Source: a candidate division WOR-1 bacterium RIFCSPHIGHO2_01_FULL_53_15
Lineage (GTDB): Bacteria > Margulisbacteria > WOR-1 > O2-12-FULL-45-9 > XYB2-FULL-48-7
Direction: 5' to 3'
Length of the DNA: 34,910 nucleotides
Assembly (NCBI GenBank): GCA_001772335.1
Contig: METM01000008.1
Span: 1-34,910, forward strand
Each line of letters begins with the position of its first letter. Position 1 is the stretch's first letter. A program made the position numbers and the translations under genes. The notes beneath the pieces are model-generated. The model had not been told where the DNA came from. It searched no databases and saw nothing but the letters and a program-made list of their open reading frames with translations. Positions 6,826 through 14,765 of the stretch are shown piece after piece.

Positions 6826-8145
6826 TCACTTTAAGATCCGGTCTAAATTCTCTTCAGCTTTTTTCAGCAGGGCGCCGGCGTAATCGATGTTATGGACGCC
6901 GCGGGCGTCCTTGACGAAATAATAATTGTATTTTGCTTCATTAAAGAGGGCGGGGTCCCGCACCTTTAATTTTTCCGCCCGCGCCAGCTTGGCCTCGATC
7001 TGCTTGAGGGATATTTCCAGGTCATTTTTCCAGCCGTCGAGGATCGACCCATAGCCCTCGTCATGACAGCCGCCGCAGCTCTTTTTGGTGGTCTTATAGG
7101 TTTGGCCTTTGAACCGGACATCCTCGGGCGGGATGCTCGGCACAATGTGACACCCTTTGCAGTCGACCTGATGTGTGAACATGGCGCTTGGCGAGTTCGG
7201 TACCCCTTTGCCGCTGACCCCCATATACATTTCTCTGACCCCGCCGTGTTTTTTGACGTGACAGAGCGCGCACTGCGTTTCCAGCGGCTCGATGACCCTC
7301 CCCAGGCGATGTTTGATCTCGGCATGGCAGCTGATGCATTCGACCTTGTGGTCTGTGATATGGCTTTTGTGGATCAAGGCCGTATCGCCGTATTTTTCGA
7401 TCCGATCTGGCTGGTTGTGGCAGTCGAAGCATTTATCTTTTGAGGTCTGGCCTTCGCCGATGATGGAGTCGGCGTGGCATTTGTCGCAAGAGAGCGCTTT
7501 GTCGCCGGCAAAATCTTTATGATTAAAGCTAAAGCCGCCGTGCGTGATCTCCTGTTCCGGCATCTTATGGCAGATGTCACAGCGCGCGATTGGCGGCCGC
7601 CGTCCGTTCTTATCTTTCTTGAAATGGCAGATGAAGCAAGTCGAATCGGTCACTTCGATGTGCTTTGCCTGCACGATCTGCGAATGGCATGAGGTGCAGC
7701 GGAGCTCTTTTACGTGCCGCAAGTTGCGCAGGTGCGGGCCATGGTCAAAAGTGACGTGTTCTTTGTAAATGACTTTGCCTTTGAGCAGGCCCTTGGCATG
7801 GCAGCCCTCGCGCAGACAGCTGGAGTCGTCGACCTCCGCGTAAGGCCGCGTGCCGTAGGTGCGGGTGACATATTTGGCGACCTGGGACATTGACTGGAAC
7901 TTTTTCCAGGCGAACTGTTTGGCCGTGACGCCGGACGGATAATGGCAGTCGACGCACTTGACGAAATTGTGTTTGGAGGTTTTCCAGGCCTCGTAATAGG
8001 GCTTCATGATGTGGCAGGATTTGCAAAATGACGGACTTTCGCTGTAATGGGCGAAAGCCAGCAAGATAACGACAAAACCGCCGAGAACGATCAGCGCGAA
8101 CCTGACCCATCTTTTGCTCAGGAGCCGCTCAAGCCGGGCCTTCAT
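6826..8145 (-). CDS. Membrane-anchored multiheme c-type cytochrome, twelve heme motifs
   Basis: A 439-residue periplasmic cytochrome anchored by one N-terminal helix (about residues 15-33). The start resembles NapC/NirT (SPSFCKSCHIMKPYYEAWKTSKHNFVKCVDCHYPSG). Eleven CXXCH motifs are visible (CKSCH, CVDCH, CTSCH, CFICH, CDICH, CDKCH, CFDCH, CISCH, CALCH, CKGCH, CGGCH) plus one CX4CH (CLREGCH) as third in order. The heme-free C-terminus (YNYYFVKDARGVHNIDYAGALL) resembles the end of NrfA-type nitrite reductases, but no CXXCK catalytic heme motif is present. It likely exchanges electrons between the NrfD-like quinone protein, whose gene it overlaps by four bases, and periplasmic or outer-membrane partners. 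The terminal acceptor is unknown. Confidence 0.9.
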   Translation of the reverse strand: MKARLERLLSKRWVRFALIVLGGFVVILLAFAHYSESPSFCKSCHIMKPYYEAWKTSKHNFVKCVDCHYPSGVTAKQFAWKKFQSMSQVAKYVTRTYGTRPYAEVDDSSCLREGCHAKGLLKGKVIYKEHVTFDHGPHLRNLRHVKELRCTSCHSQIVQAKHIEVTDSTCFICHFKKDKNGRRPPIARCDICHKMPEQEITHGGFSFNHKDFAGDKALSCDKCHADSIIGEGQTSKDKCFDCHNQPDRIEKYGDTALIHKSHITDHKVECISCHAEIKHRLGRVIEPLETQCALCHVKKHGGVREMYMGVSGKGVPNSPSAMFTHQVDCKGCHIVPSIPPEDVRFKGQTYKTTKKSCGGCHDEGYGSILDGWKNDLEISLKQIEAKLARAEKLKVRDPALFNEAKYNYYFVKDARGVHNIDYAGALLKKAEENLDRILK

Positions 8146-9326
8146 CTATTTTCTTCTTCCCAGGGCGGCAGTAAATATAGAAGGGCGGCCAGAATAAAGA
8201 GGGGGAGAACCGCAATGGCGGCAGCGATATAAGCTTCGGCCCCGATCAGGTTAAGTTTGTAAGTTGTAAAGCCGAGGAAACTCTTGGAAAAAAGCTGGCC
8301 GCCTACAACTACGTTCCAGCGCATGGCAAAGATGCCGAGCAGGGTTAAAATACTGGAGATGAAATAGAGCTTTTTCCTGGCGCCCGGCTTGGCGCTGAAG
8401 AAAAAAGAGATCCCCAGCAGGCTGATCGGAACAAGCGTGCCGACCAATATCTGGCCGACAAACTGCGTCCAGAACAGATTGCTCCTCATCATCAGCGAAA
8501 TAATGTCAAATGATTCCTCGGCCTCATAGATGCGGTGAATGAGATCGAGCATTTCCAGGGAAAAGTCGATTACAAAAATATTGAACAGATACAAGCCGAT
8601 TGTGTCGAGGCACTTCATGTCGATAATTTTGCGGCGCAGCCATTGGGTCACCATATAGATCAGCATGACGGCGGCGATGCCCGAAACCATGGCCGACATC
8701 AGGAAAATGATCGGCATGAGCGGCGTTGACCACCAGGGGTTGGCCTTGACCGAGCCGAAAATAAATCCGACATAGCCGTGAAGGAGGAAAGCGGAAGGGA
8801 TGCCGATGACGGTGATGGCGCGGCCGATTTTTTCGTCCAGTTCTAAAGCGCCGGCGGAAATATTATTAACTCCAAGGGTCAGAATCTTATAGAACCATTT
8901 TTTTAACCCTCTTTCGGTTTTTGACCACATAACGAAATCCGCCCGGTAGTCAAACCAGATTTCCAAAAGCAGAACCGCCATGAGGTACCAGGCGTAGACA
9001 AAGCCGAACATGGCCATGGCCGAGTCGAGTTTGGGGGTGAAGAAAATTTCAAAAGCCCGCTCGGGATGCCCCAGATGCGCCAGGAGAGGCAGAGTCGCGA
9101 CCAGCAGAAAAGCCAATGCGGTTAAAAGCGAAAGCCGGTAAGTCGGCTTTACTTCCGAAACGTTAAAGACCCGCGCCAGCGATGCCAGGATGAAAGCTCC
9201 CGCGACCAACCCCGTGATATAGGGATAAAGAACGATCAAGAGGCCCCAGTGCAGCTCGATCTCATTGGGATAGATAAAACCCTGCACCAGCGGCAGGAGC
9301 TTATAGAGCATTTCGATAATTTCCAT
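8142..9326 (-). CDS. NrfD/PsrC-family membrane quinone protein
   Basis: A 394-residue polytopic protein with about nine transmembrane helices in the pattern of NrfD/PsrC/HybB proteins, which exchange electrons between menaquinone and a periplasmic Fe-S subunit. Recognisable segments include LYPYITGLVAGAF, LLAHLGHPERAF (family motif for the quinone side), the WWSTPLMPIIFLMSAMVSG helix and a C-terminal LLPPWEEE. Its partner is the Tat-exported Fe-S protein two bases upstream. The cytochrome genes at both ends of the operon suggest electrons pass from quinol to multihemes, as in Nrf, Hmc and Qrc modules. No catalytic molybdoenzyme is in this operon. Confidence 0.9.
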   Translation of the reverse strand: MEIIEMLYKLLPLVQGFIYPNEIELHWGLLIVLYPYITGLVAGAFILASLARVFNVSEVKPTYRLSLLTALAFLLVATLPLLAHLGHPERAFEIFFTPKLDSAMAMFGFVYAWYLMAVLLLEIWFDYRADFVMWSKTERGLKKWFYKILTLGVNNISAGALELDEKIGRAITVIGIPSAFLLHGYVGFIFGSVKANPWWSTPLMPIIFLMSAMVSGIAAVMLIYMVTQWLRRKIIDMKCLDTIGLYLFNIFVIDFSLEMLDLIHRIYEAEESFDIISLMMRSNLFWTQFVGQILVGTLVPISLLGISFFFSAKPGARKKLYFISSILTLLGIFAMRWNVVVGGQLFSKSFLGFTTYKLNLIGAEAYIAAAIAVLPLFILAALLYLLPPWEEENR

Positions 9327-9328
9327 TG

Positions 9329-10090
9329 TCAGCGTACCTCTTTGTCGATGCCGCTGTAAAAGATCTTGGGCCGGGTGCCGAGATCAGGTTTTAAGACTAG
9401 GACTTTTTTCGCTTTGATGAATTTATTGATTGGGCTGTTTCCATCTTTCAAATTTCCGAAGATGCGGGTTTTGGTCGGACAGGCCTGAACGCAGGCGGGC
9501 TCCAGCCCTTTGGTTATGCGCTGGTAACAGAAAGTGCATTTGTCGGCCACGTGCTTTTTGGGGTGCAGGTAGCGGGCGCCGTAAGGGCAGGCCTGGATGC
9601 AGTAGCGGCAGCCGATGCAGTAGCCGGGATCGACCAGCACGACGCCGTCTGGGCTCTTGTAAGTGGCGCCGACCGGGCAAACCTGGACGCAGGGCGGATG
9701 TTCGCAGTGATTGCAGATCTTGGGGACGAAAAATGATTTGACCAGTTCCTTTTTGTTTTTCAGATCGGGAAAGCCGTCGCGGCCGCCGTTGGGGGAATCG
9801 ACTTCAACTTTTTCGCCTTTCCTTTCGGCGTAGCGCTCGACCCAGGTGCGGAAAAAGAAAGGTTCATCGGGGACATTGTTCTCCACTTTGCAAGCATCGA
9901 CACAGCGGCCGCAGCCGATGCACTTGTCGACATCAATGCCGTAGCCCCAGAGGTGCTCTTCCATTTTATAGCCGTCCAGGCCGGTCATGGCTAACAGTTT
10001 CTTGGGAAAACCGAGCGCCATCAGCGCCATAATTGATTTTAAAGACAGGCCCAGAAATTCACGGCGGGAAAGGTTATTCATATCAGCCAT
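9329..10090 (-). CDS. Tat-exported 4Fe-4S protein (NrfC/PsrB/DsrO type), four cluster motifs
   Basis: A 253-residue periplasmic iron-sulfur protein. The N-terminus has a twin-arginine signal (LSRREFLGLSLKSIMALMALG). Four cysteine groups follow: CIGCGRCVDAC, CNHCEHPPCVQVCP, CIGCRYCIQACP, and CTFCYQRITKGLEPAC with VQACP; the normal pairing gives four [4Fe-4S] clusters. It wires the neighbouring NrfD-like protein to the cytochromes. ATG 10090 is chosen. A GTG three bases earlier and ATG 10081 are alternatives. The start overlaps the tetraheme cytochrome gene. Confidence 0.92.
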   Translation of the reverse strand: MADMNNLSRREFLGLSLKSIMALMALGFPKKLLAMTGLDGYKMEEHLWGYGIDVDKCIGCGRCVDACKVENNVPDEPFFFRTWVERYAERKGEKVEVDSPNGGRDGFPDLKNKKELVKSFFVPKICNHCEHPPCVQVCPVGATYKSPDGVVLVDPGYCIGCRYCIQACPYGARYLHPKKHVADKCTFCYQRITKGLEPACVQACPTKTRIFGNLKDGNSPINKFIKAKKVLVLKPDLGTRPKIFYSGIDKEVR

Positions 10091-10556
10091 CACCCGCGGG
10101 CGGTTTGGGTTCGTGAGGATTATGGCAATCGGCGCAATTCAGGTCCGGGTTGTGCGAGCCGGGATCGATCTGCGGGAAATGTGTCGGTTTGGAAACGTTT
10201 TTGCCGTGGCAAAGGAGGCAGAAATCCCTGCCGGCGGGTTTTCGCGGTTTAATCGAGGTGGGGTCTTCCGTGTGCTTGAGCAGGGCGCCGTGGCAGGTCT
10301 GGCAATTGACCGTTTTATGTTTGGACTTTGACCAGAGGGTGTGTTTGTTCTCGTGGCAATCTGCGCAGGCGCCGCTGCCGGCATAATTGAGCGGCCGGCT
10401 CATGTTCTCCTCGAGCGAGCCGCCGCGGTAGTGGCCGTATTCACCGAAATCTTTAGGTACAAACATGGTTCGCGCCGCGATAAAGCCGGCCACGACCATG
10501 ACGATGATGATCAACAGACGTTTAATGTGTTCGTAATCAGAAATTGGTTTTGACAT
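10083..10556 (-). CDS. Membrane-anchored tetraheme c-type cytochrome
   Basis: A 157-residue protein with an N-terminal anchor (residues 12-30, LLIIIVMVVAGFIAARTMF) and four CXXCH motifs (CADCH, CQTCH, CLLCH, CADCH), separated by histidine-rich linkers typical of NrfB- or Hmc-associated small multihemes. It is first in the minus-strand operon with the Fe-S protein, NrfD-like protein and twelve-heme cytochrome, and is probably the first heme acceptor from the Fe-S subunit. The 42-base gap to the divergent resB gene holds a Rex-like inverted repeat. Confidence 0.9.
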   Translation of the reverse strand: MSKPISDYEHIKRLLIIIVMVVAGFIAARTMFVPKDFGEYGHYRGGSLEENMSRPLNYAGSGACADCHENKHTLWSKSKHKTVNCQTCHGALLKHTEDPTSIKPRKPAGRDFCLLCHGKNVSKPTHFPQIDPGSHNPDLNCADCHNPHEPKPPAGDG

Positions 10557-10566
10557 TTAATTTGAT

Positions 10567-10584
10567 CTGTGATTTAATTCACCA
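10567..10584. promoter_or_regulatory. Rex-like operator between the cytochrome/NrfD operon and resB
   Basis: CTGTGATTTAATTCACCA: the right half matches TTCACAA at six of seven positions and the left half matches TTGTGAA at five of seven. Twelve of the sixteen core bases match the site at 25800. It overlaps the predicted +1 of the minus operon. Confidence 0.55.
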
Positions 10585-10588
10585 AGCA

Positions 10589-10617
10589 AGCATATTATAT
10601 GAAAAAACTTTTGTCAA
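10589..10617 (-). promoter_or_regulatory. Candidate promoter of the tetraheme/Fe-S/NrfD/multiheme operon
   Basis: On the minus strand TTGACA (10612-10617), 17 bases, then TATGCT (10589-10594). The -35 lies inside the first codons of resB. Predicted +1 is near 10582, inside the Rex-like repeat. A minus-strand TATAAT at 10594-10599 is an alternative -10 without a well-spaced -35. Confidence 0.4.
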
Positions 10618-11600
10618 GAACATGGGATCTCTTCTCTTCCAATATCTTCGCGGTCGTGCTGATCGCTCTTCTGGCTGCGGTCTCGCTTTTAGGCACCGTC
10701 ATCCCGCAAAAAGAGGCGTCCGAAACTTATTTCAGATTGTACGGCGAAGTTTTTTACCGCCTTTTTAGCTCGTTGGGCCTGACCAATTTGTACGCTTCGC
10801 CGTTCTTTTACATTATATTAGCCCTGCTCGGGCTTTCACTCTTCGCCTGCAGTTACAACCGGCTGATGACCTTGCTGAAAGGCAAGGGGGATATCTATCG
10901 CTGGGGCTCGTTCTTCTCGCATTTGAGCGTCCTCATCATTTATCTCGGGGCGGTCTATGGCAATCTGGCCGGCTTTTCCGGCTACGATCAGATCGAAAAA
11001 GGGAAGGAATTGACCGCGCCGGGCGGGATTTTTTCGGTTCGCTTGAACGATTTCAACGCGAAGTTCGACGCCGCCGGCCGGCCGCTGACTTATACCTCTG
11101 ATCTTTCGGTCATGGAGAACGGGCAGGAAGTCCTGCGCAAGACAATTTCTGTCAATGACCCGCTGGCTTACAATGGCTTGAAGTTCTACCAGAGCAGTTA
11201 CGGCCTGAACGGGATTTTGGAGATCACCGGCCACGGGGGGAAAACAGAGCGGTTGCCCATTTACAAAGGCAGCTGCGCGACTTATACGGGCACCGGCCAG
11301 ATGTTCCATATTGAGGAGCTGTTCCCCGACCTGCATTTTCTTCACGGGATGGCGGTTGCCGTTTATGAGCCGACCAAGGCCGTTGCTTTTCTTATTGCTC
11401 ACGATGATCGCAGTTCAGAAAATGTGGGCTGGCTGGCGGCGGGGAAGCCGGTGCGGTGGGGAAAATACAACTTGAAATTAGCTTCGGCCGTAGAATATAC
11501 TGGACTGCAGGTGAAAAGAGATCCGGGCGTCCGGGTCGTTTATCTGGGTTTCCTGTTTTTAACGGTCGGCGTCGGTATAATGCTTTATGTTAAACATTGA
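10599..11600 (+). CDS. resB: Cytochrome c maturation protein ResB/Ccs1 (system II)
   Basis: A membrane component of the system II heme delivery and apocytochrome reduction complex, needed for the many c-type cytochromes here. At 333 residues it is shorter than most ResB proteins (about 450-550). It retains SLLGTVIPQ after the first helix, the pair of helices around YIILALLGLSLFACSYNRL and SHLSVLIIYLGAVYG, a periplasmic beta-rich domain with LAYNGLKFYQSSYG, and a final helix VVYLGFLFLTVGVGIMLY. The ATG is preceded directly by TATTAT with no ribosome binding site; TTG 11 bases downstream is another possible start. It overlaps ccsA by 14 bases. Confidence 0.92.
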   Translation: MKKLLSRTWDLFSSNIFAVVLIALLAAVSLLGTVIPQKEASETYFRLYGEVFYRLFSSLGLTNLYASPFFYIILALLGLSLFACSYNRLMTLLKGKGDIYRWGSFFSHLSVLIIYLGAVYGNLAGFSGYDQIEKGKELTAPGGIFSVRLNDFNAKFDAAGRPLTYTSDLSVMENGQEVLRKTISVNDPLAYNGLKFYQSSYGLNGILEITGHGGKTERLPIYKGSCATYTGTGQMFHIEELFPDLHFLHGMAVAVYEPTKAVAFLIAHDDRSSENVGWLAAGKPVRWGKYNLKLASAVEYTGLQVKRDPGVRVVYLGFLFLTVGVGIMLYVKH

Positions 11601-12390
11601 ATCAAACTTTTTGATCTTTACGGTCGGGTTTTACGGCCTGGCGATGGTTGCCGGGTTTCTTTCGATCGCTTTTAAGAAATCATTGATCGACCGGGCGGCG
11701 ACGTGGCTTTTGGCCGGCGGCTTGGTACTGCACACGGTTTCGCTCGGCGCCAGGATCGCCGCTTCGGGTCGCCTGCCTTTTGCCAACCTGTATGAGTCAA
11801 TGACCAGTTTTGCCTGGGGGATCGCCCTCATTATCCTGGTCGTCAATTACATATATAATGTCAAAGCCGCGGCGGCGGCGGTCACGCCGATCGCTTTCCT
11901 GGCCGCGCTCTATGCCACGACGCTCAACAAGGCGATCGAACCGCTCATGCCGGCGCTCCAGAGCAACTGGCTGTTAGCGCATGTCGGCGTGGCGATCGTC
12001 GCCTACGGTATCTTCGCTTTTTCTTTCGGCACGGCGGTCCTCTATCTGGTCAAGGCTAAATATGACGCCAAATGGCTGCCGGCCAGGGAGAAGTTAGACG
12101 AATTGACATACAAATTGATCGCTTTCGCTTTCCCCTTCATGATCCTCGTCATTATCACCGGCGCCGTTTGGGCCGAGCAGGCCTGGGGCACGTACTGGAG
12201 CTGGGACCCCAAAGAGACCTGGTCGCTCATTACTACCCTGATTTATCTGGGCTACCTTCACGCGCGCCTGGTCATGGGCTGGAAAGGGAAGGTCGCGGCC
12301 TGGTTTGCGGTTGTCGGATTTTTGGCCGTGATTTTCACCTATCTTGGTGTTAGCTTTCTCTTGAGCGGTTTACACAGCTACGCACAATGA
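11587..12390 (+). CDS. ccsA: Cytochrome c biogenesis protein CcsA/ResC
   Basis: The heme-handling partner of ResB in system II. The 267-residue protein has about eight helices and the signature tryptophan-rich motif AWGTYWSWDPKETWSL, which binds heme at the periplasmic surface. Histidines in LHTVSLG, LAHVGVAI and LYLGYLHAR fit the external ligands. Length matches single CcsA proteins. It overlaps resB by 14 bases and is followed after 53 bases by a cytochrome, a natural substrate. Confidence 0.95.
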   Translation: MLNIESNFLIFTVGFYGLAMVAGFLSIAFKKSLIDRAATWLLAGGLVLHTVSLGARIAASGRLPFANLYESMTSFAWGIALIILVVNYIYNVKAAAAAVTPIAFLAALYATTLNKAIEPLMPALQSNWLLAHVGVAIVAYGIFAFSFGTAVLYLVKAKYDAKWLPAREKLDELTYKLIAFAFPFMILVIITGAVWAEQAWGTYWSWDPKETWSLITTLIYLGYLHARLVMGWKGKVAAWFAVVGFLAVIFTYLGVSFLLSGLHSYAQ

Positions 12391-12420
12391 GTCGTTAGTT
12401 GTTTGTCGTAAGTTGTTAGT
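12391..12420. repeat. Short-word repeat between ccsA and the c7 cytochrome
   Basis: The words CGTTAGTTGT, TGTCGTAAGTTG and TTGTTAGT overlap in tandem just after the ccsA stop codon. The style resembles the simple-word repeats inside pyrK and between tatA and tatC. Confidence 0.5.
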
Positions 12421-12443
12421 AAAGAAAAAAAGGGGGTGAAAAG

Positions 12444-12818
12444 ATGAAAAGAGTGATTTGTTTGCTGTTGTGTGCTTTTGTCCTGCTCGGCAGCGCTGCT
12501 TTCGCTTTGAAAAAGGTTGAGTTTGCAGGAGGAAAAGCGGGCAAGGTAATATTTGACCATGACAAGCACATAAGCCAGAAGAAAGTCGTGAAAGGTTGTT
12601 TCACCTGCCATATTAAAGATGTTAAAGCCAACCTGTTCCCGAAGACGATAAAAGGCACCGTCAAGATCACGATGAAAACTATTGACGAAGGCAAGTTCTG
12701 CGGCAAGTGCCATATCAAGAACGGGTCTGCGTTCGCGGTAATTTACACCAAGGGCAAGGAGAATTGCACCAAGTGCCATGTGAGCCAAAAAAAAAGCGAG
12801 ATTGAGAGTGAGAGTTAA
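12444..12818 (+). CDS. Triheme c7-type periplasmic cytochrome
   Basis: A 124-residue secreted cytochrome with a signal peptide (residues 1-21, cut after AAFA). Three CXXCH motifs are visible (CFTCH, CGKCH, CTKCH) plus the axial-ligand pattern FDHDKHISQK before the first. This is the layout of cytochrome c7/c3-family electron carriers such as PpcA of Geobacter. Lysines dominate the surface. A GGGGGTG ribosome site lies six bases before the ATG. A strong terminator follows the gene. It likely shuttles electrons between the inner-membrane multihemes and outer-membrane partners. Confidence 0.9.
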   Translation: MKRVICLLLCAFVLLGSAAFALKKVEFAGGKAGKVIFDHDKHISQKKVVKGCFTCHIKDVKANLFPKTIKGTVKITMKTIDEGKFCGKCHIKNGSAFAVIYTKGKENCTKCHVSQKKSEIESES

Positions 12819-12844
12819 TTTTTGATTTTGCAGATACAAAAGAA

Positions 12845-12886
12845 GCCCGCTTGCTTTCAGCCGATTGCGAGCGGGCCTTTTTTTTA
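12845..12886 (+). terminator. Intrinsic terminator after the c7 cytochrome gene
   Basis: GCCCGCTTGC (12845-12854) pairs with GCGAGCGGGC (12867-12876) across a 12-base loop, with one G-T pair, followed by a run of eight T. The second arm and T tract also contain the etfB promoter. Confidence 0.9.
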
Positions 12887-12893
12887 TTATAAT
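12865..12893 (+). promoter_or_regulatory. etfB promoter embedded in the upstream terminator
   Basis: TTGCGA (12865-12870), 17 bases, TATAAT (12888-12893). The -35 sits in the 3' arm of the terminator hairpin. Predicted +1 is at 12900, giving a seven-base leader before ATG 12907 and no ribosome site. Confidence 0.6.
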
Positions 12894-12906
12894 GATGAGT
12901 GAATCC

Positions 12907-13710
12907 ATGAAAATCGTTGTTTGCATTAAACAGGTCCCGGATACCACCGACGTCAAGATCGATCCGGTGACCAACACGCTCGTCCGCGAAGGCGTCCCCT
13001 CCATTCCCAATCCCTACGACATGCACGCGCTTGAAATGGCTCTCCAAATCAAGGATAAATACGGAGCGGATGTTATCGCTGTAAGTATGGGGCCGCCGCA
13101 GGCAATCGATGTCTTGAAGAAAGCGGTGTCGCTGGGCGCCGATGAAGCTATTCTGCTGACCGACCGGGTGTTTGCCGGCGCCGACACCTGGGCGACGAGC
13201 TACGCGCTGGCCGGAGCCATCGCCAAATTAAATCCCGATCTTGTCATGTGCGGCAAGCAGGCGATCGACGGCGACACGGCGCAGGTGGGGCCGGGGATAG
13301 CGACGCGCCTCGGCCTGACCCAGCTCACCTATGTCGTCAATTTCAAAAATGTCGATGTTGAAAAAAAAGAAATAGTCGTCGAGAGAAAACTCGAAGAAGG
13401 GCCGGAGACGGTCGCGGCGCGCCTGCCGGCGCTCCTGACCGTCCTCAAAGAAGCCAATGAGATCCGCTATGCCTCCCTGCCCAATTTAATAAAGTCGGTC
13501 AAGCTCGAGCCGCAGGTCTGGGACAATAAAGTTCTCGGCCTCGATCCCGATCTTTTGGGGCTCAAAGGATCGCCAACTCAAGTCGTGAAAATATTCTCTC
13601 CCCCTCTGCGCGAAGGAGGGAAACTCATCTCGGCCAGTGAAGAGGAGATCGTAAAGATCGTTGATCAACTCATGCCCCAAATAAGATCGGAGGCCAGCTG
13701 TGCCATCTAA
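12907..13710 (+). CDS. etfB: Electron transfer flavoprotein beta subunit (FixA-like)
   Basis: A 267-residue beta subunit that heterodimerises with EtfA and carries a nucleotide or second FAD. The start MKIVVCIKQVPDTTDVKID is the family signature. GADTWATSYALAGAI and CGKQAIDGDTAQVGP are the pattern of the bifurcating Etf groups, as far as can be judged by eye. ATG 12907 is chosen because upstream in-frame ATGs at 12892 and 12895 lie before the predicted +1. It overlaps etfA by 11 bases. Together with etfA, fixC and fixX this forms an Etf/Fix complex that could couple NADH oxidation to quinone and ferredoxin reduction. Confidence 0.95.
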   Translation: MKIVVCIKQVPDTTDVKIDPVTNTLVREGVPSIPNPYDMHALEMALQIKDKYGADVIAVSMGPPQAIDVLKKAVSLGADEAILLTDRVFAGADTWATSYALAGAIAKLNPDLVMCGKQAIDGDTAQVGPGIATRLGLTQLTYVVNFKNVDVEKKEIVVERKLEEGPETVAARLPALLTVLKEANEIRYASLPNLIKSVKLEPQVWDNKVLGLDPDLLGLKGSPTQVVKIFSPPLREGGKLISASEEEIVKIVDQLMPQIRSEASCAI

Positions 13711-14716
13711 TTTAGACGATTACAGGGGCGTTTGCGTCTTTATCGAACAGGCGCGCGACAAGATCGCATCGGTTGCTTTTGAACTCTTAGGCGAAGGGCG
13801 CAAGTTGGCGGATAAGCTTCAAGTCCCTCTGTCAGGCATATTATTGGGCGACAACAATATCCGCGCGCTGGCGGGTGACGTTATCGCCCACGGCGCCGAT
13901 ATCGTTTACCTGATCGACGATCCGCAGCTTAAAGATTACACGACCTCGGCTTATCTGGCCGGCTCGCTCCAGATCGTCAATAGATATAAACCGGAAATTT
14001 TACTCCTGGGCGCGACGACGATGGGGCGCGACCTGGGTGGCGCGCTCGCAACCAGGCTGGCGACGGGCTTGACAGCCGACTGCACAGGGCTTGACATTGA
14101 AGAGGGCTCGAGAAATCTCAAGCAAACGCGGCCCGCTTTCGGCGGCAACATCATGGCGACGATCATGACGAAGCGCCACCGCCCGCAGATGTCGACGGTG
14201 CGGCCGCGCGTCATGCGCGCTCTTGTTCCCGATCCGAGCCGGCAGGGCAAGGTGATTGAAGAAAAGATGCCCGCTTTTGATATGACCGCCAGGGTGATCG
14301 ACTTTATCTGCCAGGTTAAGACCGACGCGCCGTTAGAGGACGCCGAGATCATCGTCTCCGGCGGCAAAGGGGTCGGCGGGGCGAAGAATTTCGCTATCCT
14401 GAAAGAACTGGCCGATGTTCTGGGCGGCGTGGTTGGCGGCTCGCGCAAGGCGGCTGACGCCGGCTGGGTGCCGGTCAGTTCGCAGGTCGGCCAGACGGGG
14501 AAGACCGTGCGGCCCAAGATCTATTTTGCCTGCGGCATCTCGGGCGCGATCCAGCACCTGGTCGGCATGCAGACCTCCGACGTCATTGTGGCGATCAATA
14601 CCGACAAAGAGGCGCCGATCTTCAAAGTGGCGACCTATTCGATCGTGGGCGATCTTTTGCAAGTTGTTCCGATGTTCACGAGAATATTCAAGAAAAGGCT
14701 TGGCACCCCAGAATGA
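13700..14716 (+). CDS. etfA: Electron transfer flavoprotein alpha subunit (FixB-like)
   Basis: The FAD-binding alpha subunit, 338 residues. The FAD signature is clear: [20 protein letters not shown], then [16 protein letters not shown] and [12 protein letters not shown]. It starts with GTG 13700 inside etfB. The last codons (GTPE and stop) lie inside a palindromic element at 14703-14754, so the C-terminus may have been altered by it. It acts with EtfB and passes electrons to FixC. Confidence 0.95.
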   Translation: MPSNLDDYRGVCVFIEQARDKIASVAFELLGEGRKLADKLQVPLSGILLGDNNIRALAGDVIAHGADIVYLIDDPQLKDYTTSAYLAGSLQIVNRYKPEILLLGATTMGRDLGGALATRLATGLTADCTGLDIEEGSRNLKQTRPAFGGNIMATIMTKRHRPQMSTVRPRVMRALVPDPSRQGKVIEEKMPAFDMTARVIDFICQVKTDAPLEDAEIIVSGGKGVGGAKNFAILKELADVLGGVVGGSRKAADAGWVPVSSQVGQTGKTVRPKIYFACGISGAIQHLVGMQTSDVIVAINTDKEAPIFKVATYSIVGDLLQVVPMFTRIFKKRLGTPE

Positions 14717-14754
14717 ATTCTGGGGAATATTCCCCACATTTTAATGTGGGGTGC
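14703..14754. repeat. Nested 52-bp palindromic element between etfA and fixC
   Basis: Outer arms GCACCCCA (14703-14710) and TGGGGTGC (14747-14754) are perfect inverted repeats. The centre TGGGGAATATTCCCCA (14721-14736) is a perfect palindrome. Each half can also fold alone: CCCCAGAAT with ATTCTGGGG, and CCCCACATT with AATGTGGGG. It contains the etfA stop codon and resembles a REP- or MITE-like insertion. Confidence 0.85.
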
Positions 14755-14765
14755 GGTATGAAAAC

